Below, piece after piece: positions 23,159 to 33,751 of a DNA stretch of 43,249 nt. Made by a program: the position numbers and the translations under genes. Origin of the DNA: Tepidamorphaceae bacterium. Its GTDB lineage: Bacteria > Pseudomonadota > Alphaproteobacteria > Rhizobiales > Tepidamorphaceae. Under the pieces are notes generated by a model. The model was not told the DNA's origin, did no database searches, and saw nothing but the letters and a program-made list of their open reading frames with translations. The stretch is taken from assembly GCA_028279445.1 (NCBI GenBank), contig JANQNT010000029.1:1-43249 (forward strand), written 5' to 3'. The stretch's first letter is position 1. Every line of letters starts with the position of its first letter.

Positions 23159-23890
23159 TCAAGACGCGGTTCGGGCGGCGTCAACAAGCGCCAGAAGGGC
23201 GGGTTCGTCAGGCCGCATCGCGATCTCGACCGATCCGCAGTCGATGTCGTCGGGTATCATAGCCGCGACGGCATCTGAAAGACAAAGGAAACGGGTCTCC
23301 CCGACCCAGCCGTCCACGCCGGGCTGGCGCAGGCAGGAAAAGAACGCCTCCACCGTGCGCGGCGAATAGAGCAGGACCGCATCGACGCTGCCCCGCGCCA
23401 ATGCCCGCGTGGCCGGCTTGCTGAGCCCGCGCGTCGGTTCGGCGCGATAGGCGATGACGCGTCGCGCCAAAAAGCCGGCATCGCCGAGCGCTCCGGTGAG
23501 ATCGCCGGCGGCATCCTCTCCGGCCACATGGACGATCTCGCCGCCATCGGGCCGCGCGCGACGCACGATGAAGCGCGCCAGCACGTCAGAACCGCCCGCT
23601 GGTTCCGGGGTACTGACATTGTCGAATCCGGCATTCCGCATGGCGTCGGCCGTTCTGGGTCCAACGGCATATACTTGTCCGGCAAAATTCTTCGGGCGGA
23701 TTGCACCTGCAAGCGCGCGTGCGCCGTTGAGGCTGGTCACCACGAAGGCCTGCACACCCGTTTGCGGCACAGCGAACCGAAGTCGACGGATACGCAGCAT
23801 CGGCGACACCAGAACCACATGGCCCCTTGTCCGCAGGGTCCGGGCAGTCGCCATGGCCTCCGGCAGCGGGCGGGTGACGAGCAGACGCAT
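23159..23890 (-). CDS. hemD: Uroporphyrinogen-III synthase
   Basis: A 243-residue HemD with the usual weakly conserved two-domain fold. The N-terminal RLLVTRPLPEAMATARTLRTRGHVVLVSPML, the FVVTSLNGARAL segment, YAVGPRTADAMRNAGF and DAVLLYSPRTVEAF are recognisable family blocks. It cyclises hydroxymethylbilane, inverting ring D, to uroporphyrinogen III in the cytosol. It begins five bases after the hemC stop, so the two consecutive pathway enzymes are cotranscribed. Confidence 0.9.
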   Translation of the reverse strand: MRLLVTRPLPEAMATARTLRTRGHVVLVSPMLRIRRLRFAVPQTGVQAFVVTSLNGARALAGAIRPKNFAGQVYAVGPRTADAMRNAGFDNVSTPEPAGGSDVLARFIVRRARPDGGEIVHVAGEDAAGDLTGALGDAGFLARRVIAYRAEPTRGLSKPATRALARGSVDAVLLYSPRTVEAFFSCLRQPGVDGWVGETRFLCLSDAVAAMIPDDIDCGSVEIAMRPDEPALLALVDAARTAS

Positions 23891-23895
23891 GCTGC

Positions 23896-24888
23896 CTAAC
23901 CGGCCTTGTGGATCGCCGCCATGAACTCAGGCCCCGCCTTGGAGATGACCTGTGCGCCGGCGTCGCGGCCGATGGCCTGGGCGTCCGACACCGCGCCATC
24001 GAGGCGGATTTCATGGGACTGCGAGCCGTCCGGCAGCGCGACCAGGCCGTGAAAGCGCACATCCGGGCCTTCAGCGCGCGCAAGACCGGCGATGGGCGTG
24101 CGGCAGGAGCCGTCCAGAACACCGAGAAAGGCGCGCTCCAGGGTCAGTTCGGCGCGGGCGCGCGCATCGTCGATTGCCGCGACCAGCGTGTTGGTGCGCG
24201 TGTCATCGACGCGTGTCTCGATGCACACACAGCCCTGTCCCAACGCCGGTGGGAAGGCATCCGCGTCGAGCAGCGCGGTGACCTTGTCGGCAAGCCCCAG
24301 ACGTTTCAATCCGGCAAAGGCCAGCAACGTGGCGTCGACACTTCCGGCCGCCAGCTTGTCGAGCCTGGTGCCGACATTGCCGCGGAACATGACAACCTCG
24401 ATATCCGGCCTCAACCGGCGGATCAGCGCCTGCCGCCGCAGCGAGGACGAGCCAACCACCGCACCTTGGCGCAGGCCCTCAAGTCCGGCAGCATTCGGCG
24501 ACAGAAACGCGTCGCGCACATCTTCACGCGTCAGGAAGGCGGACAGGACAAGGCCCGGCGGCAGTTCGGTCGGCATGTCCTTGGCAGAATGCACCGCCAG
24601 ATCGATCCGGCCCGCCAGCATCGCCTCCTCGATCTCCTTGGTGAACAGGCCCTTGCCGCCGGCCTCCGACAGCGGCCGGTCCTGAATCCGGTCGCCGGAG
24701 GTGCGGATCACCTCGATCGCGATATCTCCCGACGCAACGCCGTGGGCATCTGCCAGGCGATCGCGCACGTGTTCGGCCTGCCAAAGGGCCAGCGCGCTGC
24801 CGCGGGTTCCGATGCGCAGAAAAGGTGTGGATGACAACGAGGCAACTCCGGGATGGCATACGGGCGAGGCGGCGACTATAGAAGACAT
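23896..24888 (-). CDS. hemC: Hydroxymethylbilane synthase (porphobilinogen deaminase)
   Basis: A 330-residue Hem[18 protein letters not shown] opens the fold, [24 protein letters not shown] and [18 protein letters not shown] line the active site, SSLRRQALI binds substrate and [11 protein letters not shown] carries Cys262 for the dipyrromethane cofactor. It polymerises four porphobilinogens. I chose ATG 24888; the region before TPFLRIGT is longer than usual, so a later start is possible. Divergent from tsaD with 61 bp between. Confidence 0.95.
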   Translation of the reverse strand: MSSIVAASPVCHPGVASLSSTPFLRIGTRGSALALWQAEHVRDRLADAHGVASGDIAIEVIRTSGDRIQDRPLSEAGGKGLFTKEIEEAMLAGRIDLAVHSAKDMPTELPPGLVLSAFLTREDVRDAFLSPNAAGLEGLRQGAVVGSSSLRRQALIRRLRPDIEVVMFRGNVGTRLDKLAAGSVDATLLAFAGLKRLGLADKVTALLDADAFPPALGQGCVCIETRVDDTRTNTLVAAIDDARARAELTLERAFLGVLDGSCRTPIAGLARAEGPDVRFHGLVALPDGSQSHEIRLDGAVSDAQAIGRDAGAQVISKAGPEFMAAIHKAG

Positions 24889-24949
24889 CCGCACACCGAC
24901 GGAAGCGCCCGCCGCGTAAAGCCGCCGACCGAATCAGGCCGCAGGACCA

Positions 24950-26008
24950 ATGCTGACACTTGGCATCGAAACGAGCTGCGACGAGACCGCGGCAGCCGTG
25001 GTGCGCCGCGACGATGCCAGCGGCGGGGAGGTCGTCTCCAACGTGGTGCTGTCGCAGGTCGACCAGCATGCAGCCTTCGGCGGCGTGGTGCCCGAGATCG
25101 CCGCGCGCGCCCACGTGGAGGCGCTCGACCGGGTGATCGCTGCCGCCCTCACGGACGCCAGCGTGACGCTTGGCGACATCGACTGTGTCGGCGCGACCGC
25201 CGGCCCCGGACTGATCGGCGGCCTGCTTGTCGGCCTGACCACCGCCAAGGCGCTTTGCTGGGCAGCCGACACGCCGCTGTACGCCATCAATCACCTGGAA
25301 GGCCACGCACTGACGCCACGGCTCACCGACAGCGTGGCGTTTCCCTATCTGTTGCTGCTGATGTCGGGTGGGCACACTCAACTGGTCTCGGTCGAAGGCC
25401 TTGGCGACTACCGCCTGCTCGGCGGCACCATCGACGACGCCGTCGGCGAAGCCTTCGACAAGACCGCCAAGCTGCTGGGACTGGGTTATCCGGGCGGTCC
25501 CGCGGTGGAAAACCTCGCCAGGGATGGCAATGCCACGCGGTTCGACCTGCCGCGCCCGCTCAAGGGCCGCGCGGGCGCCGATTTCTCCTTCGCGGGCCTG
25601 AAGACGGCCGTGCGGCTCGCAGCCGAGGGGCAAGCCCCGCTCAGCACGCAGACAACGGCCGACCTGGCTGCGAGCTTCCAGCGCGCCGCCATCGACTGCC
25701 TTGTCGACCGCACCGGCAACGCGCTGAACATGCCGGGCCAGCCGGCCCATACGGCGCTGGTGGCCGCAGGAGGCGTCGCCGCCAACCAGGCGGTGCGCGC
25801 ACGGCTGGCGGACATCGCCAAGCAACACGGTCTTCCATTCGTGGTACCGCCGGCGAGGCTGTGCGGCGACAACGCGGCGATGATCGCCTGGGCGGCGGCG
25901 GAGCACTTCGCGGACGATGGCGGTGCCGGCACGCCCGACGCCCTGGCGGCACCAGCGCTCGCCCGCTGGCCGCTCGATGCCCGGGCCCGGCCGGCAAGCA
26001 CGGCATGA
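24950..26008 (+). CDS. tsaD: tRNA N6-threonylcarbamoyladenosine transferase TsaD
   Basis: A 352-residue ASKHA-fold enzyme. [14 protein letters not shown] opens it, [11 protein letters not shown] follows, NHLEGH has metal-binding His115 and His119, and [28 protein letters not shown] and the C-terminal [12 protein letters not shown] are diagnostic. TsaD, with TsaB/TsaE, moves threonylcarbamoyl onto A37 of ANN-reading tRNAs, including tRNA-Thr. It overlaps gpsA by ATGA. Divergent placement from hemC is common in Alphaproteobacteria. Confidence 0.97.
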   Translation: MLTLGIETSCDETAAAVVRRDDASGGEVVSNVVLSQVDQHAAFGGVVPEIAARAHVEALDRVIAAALTDASVTLGDIDCVGATAGPGLIGGLLVGLTTAKALCWAADTPLYAINHLEGHALTPRLTDSVAFPYLLLLMSGGHTQLVSVEGLGDYRLLGGTIDDAVGEAFDKTAKLLGLGYPGGPAVENLARDGNATRFDLPRPLKGRAGADFSFAGLKTAVRLAAEGQAPLSTQTTADLAASFQRAAIDCLVDRTGNALNMPGQPAHTALVAAGGVAANQAVRARLADIAKQHGLPFVVPPARLCGDNAAMIAWAAAEHFADDGGAGTPDALAAPALARWPLDARARPASTA

Positions 26009-27024
26009 GCGCACCGGCTCACGCGCAAGGGAACCTGAGCGTTGGCGTCATCGGCGCCGGCGCGTGGGGCACAGCACTTGCGGCGGCGATGCGCCGCGCC
26101 GGCAACACGGTCGCCATCTGGGGCCGTGACGCCGCGGTCATCAATGACATCAACCAGACCCACAGCAACACGCGTCGCCTGCCCTGCGTCGTCCTGGACA
26201 ACGCCATCGAAGGGCACACCGACCTCGCCGCAGTCGCCGGCGCGCAGGTGCTGCTGCTGAGCGTGCCGGCCCAGCAGATGCGCGAGGTCTGCGCGGCGCT
26301 GACCCCGCACGTCGCCGGCGGCGCGACCGCGGTCATCTGCGCCAAGGGTATCGAGCGCTCCAGCAGCAAACCGATGAGCGAGGTGGTCGGCGAGACGCTG
26401 CCCGGCTGCCGCATCGCCGTGTTGTCGGGACCAAGCTTCGCCGCCGATGTCGCACGCGGCCTGCCCACCGCAGTGACGCTCGCCTGCGCCGACGTGGATG
26501 AAGGCCGCTGGCTGGCCGAACGTATCGGCAGCGCCGCGTTTCGCCCGTACTTCACTGATGACGTCATCGGCACCGAGATCGGCGGGGCGGCAAAGAACGT
26601 GTTGGCGATTGCCTGCGGCATCGTCGCCGGGCGCGGCCTCGGCGCATCGGCCGGCGCGGCGCTGACGACGCGCGGCTTTGCCGAACTGACCCGCCTTGGC
26701 CAGGCCATGGGCGCACGGCCCGAAACGCTTGCCGGCCTGTCCGGGCTCGGCGACCTGATCCTGACCTGCAACTCCCGTCAATCGCGCAACATGGCCTTCG
26801 GCCATGCGCTCGGCACCGGCTTGAGCGTCACGGAAGCGCTGGAGAAACAGCCCGCGGTCAGCGAGGGCGTATGGACGGCGCCGGCGCTCCTGACCATGGC
26901 CGAAACGAAGGGCGTCGAGATGCCGATCGCCCGCGCGGTCGCGGCGATCCTCGCCGGCGAGATGACCATCGACGAGGCCATCCGCGCGCTGCTGTCACGG
27001 CCATTCCGCGCCGAGGGCGAATAA
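26005..27024 (+). CDS. gpsA: Glycerol-3-phosphate dehydrogenase [NAD(P)+]
   Basis: A 339-residue GpsA. The Rossmann motif GAGAWG is at 17-22, [11 protein letters not shown] and AKGIE follow, [21 protein letters not shown] is the family block, and [13 protein letters not shown] contains the catalytic Lys. It reduces dihydroxyacetone phosphate to sn-glycerol-3-phosphate for phospholipid synthesis. Its ATG overlaps the tsaD stop. A longer reading of this frame back to 24853 is only the shadow of tsaD. Confidence 0.96.
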   Translation: MSAPAHAQGNLSVGVIGAGAWGTALAAAMRRAGNTVAIWGRDAAVINDINQTHSNTRRLPCVVLDNAIEGHTDLAAVAGAQVLLLSVPAQQMREVCAALTPHVAGGATAVICAKGIERSSSKPMSEVVGETLPGCRIAVLSGPSFAADVARGLPTAVTLACADVDEGRWLAERIGSAAFRPYFTDDVIGTEIGGAAKNVLAIACGIVAGRGLGASAGAALTTRGFAELTRLGQAMGARPETLAGLSGLGDLILTCNSRQSRNMAFGHALGTGLSVTEALEKQPAVSEGVWTAPALLTMAETKGVEMPIARAVAAILAGEMTIDEAIRALLSRPFRAEGE

Positions 27025-27102
27025 GCGGCGCCACACGTTGAGATCGCCGGCCGCGCGCAATAGGCTCTGCGCGGCAGGCGATATCGAGCGGCAGGAGAGG
27101 CA

Positions 27103-27516
27103 ATGCAGTACTGGCTGTTCAAGTCCGAACCCTACAAGTGGTCCTGGGAGGACCAGAAGGCCGAGGGCGCGGCCGGCGGGGAGTGGGATGGCATCCGCAA
27201 CTACCAGGCGCGCAACTTCATGCGGCGGATGAAGGTCGGCGACCACGGTTTCTTCTATCACTCCAACGAGGGGCTGGAGATCGTCGGGATCGTCGAGGTG
27301 ATCGCCGAGTCCCATCCCGACTCCACCACCGACGATCCGCGCTGGGACTGCGTCGACGTGAAGGCGGTCCGCGACATGCCGCGACCGGTGACGCTGAAGG
27401 AGATCAAGGCGACGCCTGAACTCTCCGAGATGTCGCTGGTGAAATCCATGCGCCTGTCCGTGCAGCCGGTGACGGCGCAGGAATGGGCCATCGTCTGCAG
27501 GATGGGCGGGCTGTAG
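27103..27516 (+). CDS. EVE-domain protein
   Basis: A 137-residue stand-alone EVE (PUA-like) domain: YWLFKSEPYKWSWED, then WDGIRNYQARNFMRRMKVGDHGFFYHSN and EIVGIVEV. EVE domains have an aromatic pocket that binds modified bases in DNA or RNA. It follows gpsA by 78 bp in the same direction. The core gene is conserved in many Alphaproteobacteria with unknown role. Its likeness to the N-domain of the element nuclease at 11830 is notable. Confidence 0.93.
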   Translation: MQYWLFKSEPYKWSWEDQKAEGAAGGEWDGIRNYQARNFMRRMKVGDHGFFYHSNEGLEIVGIVEVIAESHPDSTTDDPRWDCVDVKAVRDMPRPVTLKEIKATPELSEMSLVKSMRLSVQPVTAQEWAIVCRMGGL

Positions 27517-27550
27517 ACGGCCTGAGCCCAAGGCAAATCGGAGCAAGACC

Positions 27551-27952
27551 ATGCTGTTTGCCGGTGTCAACTTGATCGCGGTACTGGCGGCCGCCGTCGC
27601 TGCCTTCATCGCCGGCTCGGTCTGGTACGGCGTACTCGGCAAGGCATGGATGGCCGCGCTCGGCAGAGATGCGGAGACCTTCAAGCCCTCGCCCGGCCCG
27701 TTCATCATCGCCTTCGTCGGTGAACTGGTGATGGCCTTCGTGCTGGCCGGGCTGATCGGCCACATGGGCGATGTCACCATACGCTTCGGCGTGATCTCGG
27801 CGCTCTTCGTCTGGCTCGGCTTCGTGGCGACAACGGTGGCGATCAACAACGCCTACCAGGGGTCGCGCTGGTCACTGCCGCTGATCGACGCCGGTCACTG
27901 GCTGCTCGTCCTGCTGGTGATGGGCGCGGTGATCGGCGCGTTCGGGGTCTAA
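27551..27952 (+). CDS. DUF1761-family membrane protein
   Basis: A 133-residue protein with four hydrophobic segments (NLIAVLAAAVAAFIAGSVWYG, FIIAFVGELVMAFVLAGLIG, FGVISALFVWLGFVATTV, LLVLLVMGAVIGAF). The SVWYGVLGKAWM motif after the first helix and the NAYQGSRW segment match DUF1761. Function is unknown. It follows the EVE gene by 34 bp and ends with a 4-bp convergent overlap on the next gene. Confidence 0.85.
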   Translation: MLFAGVNLIAVLAAAVAAFIAGSVWYGVLGKAWMAALGRDAETFKPSPGPFIIAFVGELVMAFVLAGLIGHMGDVTIRFGVISALFVWLGFVATTVAINNAYQGSRWSLPLIDAGHWLLVLLVMGAVIGAFGV

Positions 27953-28941
27953 CGGATCGGCGGGCCGCACTGCAGGCGTCTGGCGAACGACGCCTTCAAC
28001 GCGGTGAACCCTGCCAGATAATAGTATCCCGCCGCATGCATCAGGCCGGCGCGCGCCAGCAGGGCCGTCGGCCAGACAATCGCCGCGTAGAAGGCGACGA
28101 GCGCTGCCTTGAAGAGCGGGCCAGTCGGCTGGGCCAGCAAGCGCGCACCGGTGCCAAGGTAATCGTTGACCACATCCACCTTGTCGGGAAACCGCGCGCG
28201 CAACCTCCGCATCTGCGTCAGCTCGAAACAGTGGTCGGGCCGGCCCAGCAGCCCCACCGCGGCGGAGGTCATGATGCAGTCGCCTGCCTTGCAGCCGCCA
28301 GCCGCCTCGATGTTCAGGGCATGCGTCCGGCGCTGGTCCTCCAGCTTCTCGAAGTGCTGGCCAAGCCCCGCGACATCGAAGCGCTCGCCGACAACGTCGC
28401 GCCCGTCGCCCTGCGCGTAGAGCGTCATCGTCCTCGCCGCCAGAAGAGCGGGCAGGAAAGGGCCGTCAACCTTGAACCGAGAGGTCCCGTTCGCCTGACC
28501 GCCGACCGTGGCCTGCGGCTTGCCGTCAAAAAGGATGCGTAGCGTGGTCTCGCCAAAACCGGCGTCTTCCCACTTCCAGTCCTCCGCATCCGAACCGGCG
28601 GCCGGAAACCGATAATCCACATGCACCGCCTTCTCGTGTGCGATCCGGCGCAGATGCAGAGACCTGTGCCGCATGGTCGCGAAACTGTAGCCCGGCGCGC
28701 CGAACCCAGCATCGAGCATCGAGACAACTTCTCCTCTCGACGCAAGGTAGGCATCGACCGTCCCGTCAGCCTTGCCCCTGGTCAACAATCTCCAAGACCC
28801 GTCGAGCTTCAGGTCAAGACAGTTCGGACGGTTGTCTTCGGCGTCCGGCGTCCCGGACTGTTCGCCCGCCTCCTGCGCGACCGCGCCCGGCGTCATGCCC
28901 AGCACCAGGCCGCTCAGGACAAATCGGCGTGTCAAACGCAT
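27949..28941 (-). CDS. Exported protein with CFI-box-like C-terminal segment
   Basis: A 330-residue protein. MRLTRRFVLSGLVLGMTPGAVAQ is a signal peptide with a Tat-like TRRFVL. The middle is a beta-rich domain resembling invasion-associated or DUF1176-like periplasmic proteins, but I cannot assign it. The C-terminal part has CIMTSAAVGLLGRPDHCFELTQMRRLR, close to the CFI-box pattern, then a hydrophobic segment (LFKAALVAFYAAIVWPTALLA). ATG 28941 and an ATG four codons upstream (28953) are both possible. Convergent with DUF1761 with a 4-bp overlap. Confidence 0.65.
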   Translation of the reverse strand: MRLTRRFVLSGLVLGMTPGAVAQEAGEQSGTPDAEDNRPNCLDLKLDGSWRLLTRGKADGTVDAYLASRGEVVSMLDAGFGAPGYSFATMRHRSLHLRRIAHEKAVHVDYRFPAAGSDAEDWKWEDAGFGETTLRILFDGKPQATVGGQANGTSRFKVDGPFLPALLAARTMTLYAQGDGRDVVGERFDVAGLGQHFEKLEDQRRTHALNIEAAGGCKAGDCIMTSAAVGLLGRPDHCFELTQMRRLRARFPDKVDVVNDYLGTGARLLAQPTGPLFKAALVAFYAAIVWPTALLARAGLMHAAGYYYLAGFTALKASFARRLQCGPPIR

Positions 28942-29213
28942 GTGCCACCCCATATTGTTCGAAAATCGTCAGACCGCTGGCGCGCAGGCACGTTAGCCCC
29001 GAGTGGCATCGCACCGCAATGCGGCTGTGTGCCGAAACGTGGAACGGCGCGGTCGTTGCGTAAGCCGTTGTGCGTACCGGCTAAAGTCTGACGTTGCAGG
29101 CGTTGCCGTGGAGAGCCGCGGTCGCGCATAATCCGCCGCGAACAAAACGGTGCGGAGCGCGCCCCGGCAATATGGCCTGCCGTATCGCGCAGCGGCCTTG
29201 GGAGGGACGTCAC

Positions 29214-31172
<1,959 letters not shown>

Positions 31173-31174
31173 CG

Positions 31175-31250
31175 GCCGCGTGAAAACGCGCCCTCACGGA
31201 GCCGTGAGCACCGACATTGTCGGGGCGAACTGGCGTGAGTGGAACTAAGA
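31175..31250 (+). repeat. Mosaic palindromic repeat downstream of acs
   Basis: Hairpins CTCACGG-AG-CCGTGAG (31192-31207) and CCGAC-ATT-GTCGG (31211-31223), then the family motif GAACTGGCGTGAGTGGAACT at 31227-31246. The whole unit aligns with 40290-40347. It lies between the acs and GGDEF-EAL 3' ends and may act as a bidirectional 3' structure. Confidence 0.7.
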
Positions 31251-31263
31251 CACGCGGTCGCGG

Positions 31264-33033
31264 TCAGGCGCTCTTCATTCGCGCGACGACACGGCCAGGC
31301 TGCGCCTTCGGCTCCGTCTCGCCGGGCATGAAGGTCGTCACCGCGCGACCGTAGAGGTGTCCCTGCATGTAGGTGACGTCCCAGTCCTGCAGCAGCTTTG
31401 CGTCGCGCTCGTCCTCGACCCACTCGGCGACCGTCTCGATGCCGAGATTGTGGGACAGGTTGACCAGCGTCTGCACGAACAACTGGTCGGCGTGGCTGCG
31501 GTGCAGATTGCGCATGAAGGCGCCATCGATCTTGACCATGTCGACACCGAGGTCGCGCAGGTTGCGGTACGTGGTGTAGCCGGCGCCGAAATCGTCGAGC
31601 GCCACCCGGCACCCCAGATCGTGCAGCCAGGCCACCAGCGCGGCCGTTTCCTGCAGGTCCTGGATCGCCTCCGTCTCGGTGATCTCGATGATCATCCGCT
31701 TGGCGATGCCGCGATTGGCGATGACGATATTGGTGATGCGTTCAAACCAGGCCGGATCGAGCGCCGTCGACACGCCGACATTGAGCGACAGCTTCAGATC
31801 GGGGTCGGCGATCAGCATCCTGGTGGACAGATCCACCATCCGGGTGTCGATCAGTTGCACCAGGCCCAGTTGCTCGGCCAGCGGCATGAAGCTGCCCGCC
31901 GGAATGTCCTCGCCGTCGCGGCTGCGCACCCGCACCAGAGCCTCGTGGAACGCCACCTCGTGGGTCTTGCTGTCGACGATAGGCTGCAGCGCGACGCCGA
32001 GGCGGTTTTCCGCCAGCGCGCTCAGCAGGTCCGTGGCGACCTGCAGGTTGTTCTTGCGCCGGGCGTCCCGGCGCGTGTCCGGCTCGAAGGTCTTGTAGCC
32101 GGAGCGCCGGTTGCGTCTGGCTTCCTGCAGCGCCTCCATTGCCCGGTAAACCGCCTTCTCGGCGTCCGGCGCGAAACGCGGCGCGATCACGCAACCGATC
32201 GAGACGGTGGTCAGCACCTCGGCGCTGTGCGTCTTGACGGGGGCGGCCGCGACCACTTCGCAAATCCGCCGCGCGGCGTGGTTCGCTTCCTCCGGAGAGC
32301 ATTCGCTGAGCAGGATGCCGAACTTGTTGCCCGCAACGCGGCCGATCACGTCGCCACGGCGCAGCACGTTGGAGATGCGCCGCGCCGTCTCGGCGATCAC
32401 CGAGTCGGCAACCTCGAAGCCGAACGAGTCGTTGACCATGCCGAGATTGTCGATCGCCGCAACGAAGAAACCGCAGCTCTGCCCGGCCTTGCGGCAGGTG
32501 CCGATGCGCGAGGCAAGCCGGTTCGTCAGCGTCGTGCGGTTCAGCGTCCCGGTGAGCGGATCGACATCGCCCTGGCTGCTGCGCGGCTTGGAATCGATAC
32601 GCGGCGCGTTCGCGAGACGGCGAACAAGACCGTGCGCTCCCCTCAACGTGCCGTCCGCATCGATGATCAGCCGGGCGCGCTCCTCGAACCGGAACGGCTG
32701 GGCGTGGCCGTTGTCGCCGCCCATGTCGTAGATGATGTCGAAGCCGTGCGAGCCCGCCACCTTGCCGGATACGGCATGGGCAATGGCGATATCGCGGTCA
32801 CATTGAGCGCGTTGCGGCAGCATCTCGGAGAACGCCGTCCCGCTGCCTGGCGGGTCAAGCCCCACGGCAGAGAACAGTGCTGGCGCGTTGGCACTCCAGC
32901 GCAAGCCGTCATCACCGGCTATCCAGTGATAGAGCGCCACGTCGAGGTCGCTGAGAATATCGCTCAGGCCGTGGGACTTTGGCTGAGCCGGCGCATCCTC
33001 CGCATCGCGGGGGCGCTGTACGTCGAGCGTCAT
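31264..33033 (-). CDS. PAS-like/GGDEF(degenerate)-EAL c-di-GMP phosphodiesterase
   Basis: A 589-residue soluble protein with a PAS-like N-domain, a GGDEF domain (DPLTGTLNRTTL) whose active loop reads AGNKF at 234-238 instead of GG(D/E)EF, and an EAL domain. In the EAL domain E363-A-L, EITET, DDFGAG at 479-484, KIDG, ETVAEWVE and MQGHLYG retain the metal and catalytic positions. It likely hydrolyses c-di-GMP, with the dead cyclase as a GTP sensor. ATG 33033 has AGGA seven bases upstream; an ATG at 33114 adds 27 codons without a ribosome site. A CtrA-type box lies upstream. Confidence 0.88.
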   Translation of the reverse strand: MTLDVQRPRDAEDAPAQPKSHGLSDILSDLDVALYHWIAGDDGLRWSANAPALFSAVGLDPPGSGTAFSEMLPQRAQCDRDIAIAHAVSGKVAGSHGFDIIYDMGGDNGHAQPFRFEERARLIIDADGTLRGAHGLVRRLANAPRIDSKPRSSQGDVDPLTGTLNRTTLTNRLASRIGTCRKAGQSCGFFVAAIDNLGMVNDSFGFEVADSVIAETARRISNVLRRGDVIGRVAGNKFGILLSECSPEEANHAARRICEVVAAAPVKTHSAEVLTTVSIGCVIAPRFAPDAEKAVYRAMEALQEARRNRRSGYKTFEPDTRRDARRKNNLQVATDLLSALAENRLGVALQPIVDSKTHEVAFHEALVRVRSRDGEDIPAGSFMPLAEQLGLVQLIDTRMVDLSTRMLIADPDLKLSLNVGVSTALDPAWFERITNIVIANRGIAKRMIIEITETEAIQDLQETAALVAWLHDLGCRVALDDFGAGYTTYRNLRDLGVDMVKIDGAFMRNLHRSHADQLFVQTLVNLSHNLGIETVAEWVEDERDAKLLQDWDVTYMQGHLYGRAVTTFMPGETEPKAQPGRVVARMKSA

Positions 33034-33150
33034 GCGCGTGTCCTGTTGCACCGTTCTGGCGAAACTCTTGAGCGCCGGTCGTCCGGTGAGAGCATTCGGC
33101 CCCGGGGACGACATGATTGGATGTAGTGTCGCAGAATCGGTCCGTTTGCC

Positions 33151-33165
33151 TTAAGATTCACTTAA
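33151..33165. promoter_or_regulatory. TTAA-N7-TTAA box (CtrA-type)
   Basis: TTAAGATTCACTTAA has the exact spacing of the alphaproteobacterial CtrA full site and reads the same form on both strands. It lies between the divergent GGDEF-EAL gene and the 125-aa gene, 118 bp from the chosen GGDEF-EAL start. In GC-rich sequence a chance occurrence is uncommon but possible. Confidence 0.55.
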
Positions 33166-33360
33166 TCCTGCGATCCGGGATCAGCCGACACGGCGCGGTT
33201 CTTGCGGCGTTGACGCCAGGACCGGGCGGATTTGCCCTCATTGCGCCCCTGCCGGGGACCGATTGTCCCGATCTGGGACACAGATGAACCAGGCAGGGCA
33301 GGCAGCAAGGGGCGGCACATTCCGGCCGAACGAGAACGGATCAGGGCCGAGGATCAGGCA

Positions 33361-33738
33361 ATGCGGATCGCACGCAGCACATCACCGACGCGCTCGACGG
33401 GAAAGCGGCATCAGATCGCCCGTGCCGGGGACGTTGCCGATACCGGCGGCAAGCGACAGGGGCTGGACGCGCAACAGGCGCGTGCGACCGGTCGGGCACT
33501 GGTGCCGGCGCAATCGACCACCGATACGCATACGCCAAGCCAGGTCCTGCCGCCACGCCAGGGCGGTTCGGGACGCGCCGGCGCGCAGTTCCTTACCCAG
33601 TTGATCGCCACCGGGCTCAACCTCGAAGTCACCCGCGCACGGCGCCGGGCCGCACCGGCTGTCGCGCTTGCCGCCTATGCGGCGTCGGACCAGCGCCCCG
33701 CCGCGTATACGCCCGCCACCTTCCGCCGCAGTCTCTGA
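33361..33738 (+). CDS. Conserved hypothetical basic protein (125 aa)
   Basis: A small, basic, mostly disordered protein with a compact C-terminal helix region: AGAQFLTQLIATGLNLEVTRARRRAAPAVALAAYAAS. This resembles short uncharacterised Rhizobiales proteins ending in an FLxQLxA...R.RRAxPxxA.AAY pattern. ATG 33361 follows a GAGG/AGG region; an upstream extension to 33232 reads as noncoding. There is no signal peptide or membrane segment. Divergent from the GGDEF-EAL gene; function unknown. Confidence 0.65.
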   Translation: MRIARSTSPTRSTGKRHQIARAGDVADTGGKRQGLDAQQARATGRALVPAQSTTDTHTPSQVLPPRQGGSGRAGAQFLTQLIATGLNLEVTRARRRAAPAVALAAYAASDQRPAAYTPATFRRSL

Positions 33739-33751
33739 CGGGCAAAATCGC

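Noticed and set aside
24853-27024. A single 723-codon open frame
   Set aside because: Its first two thirds are the out-of-frame shadow of tsaD; only the gpsA part from 26005 is protein-like.
31357-33126. Long open frame opposite the GGDEF-EAL gene
   Set aside because: Composition typical of an antisense shadow; the other strand encodes clear GGDEF and EAL motifs.
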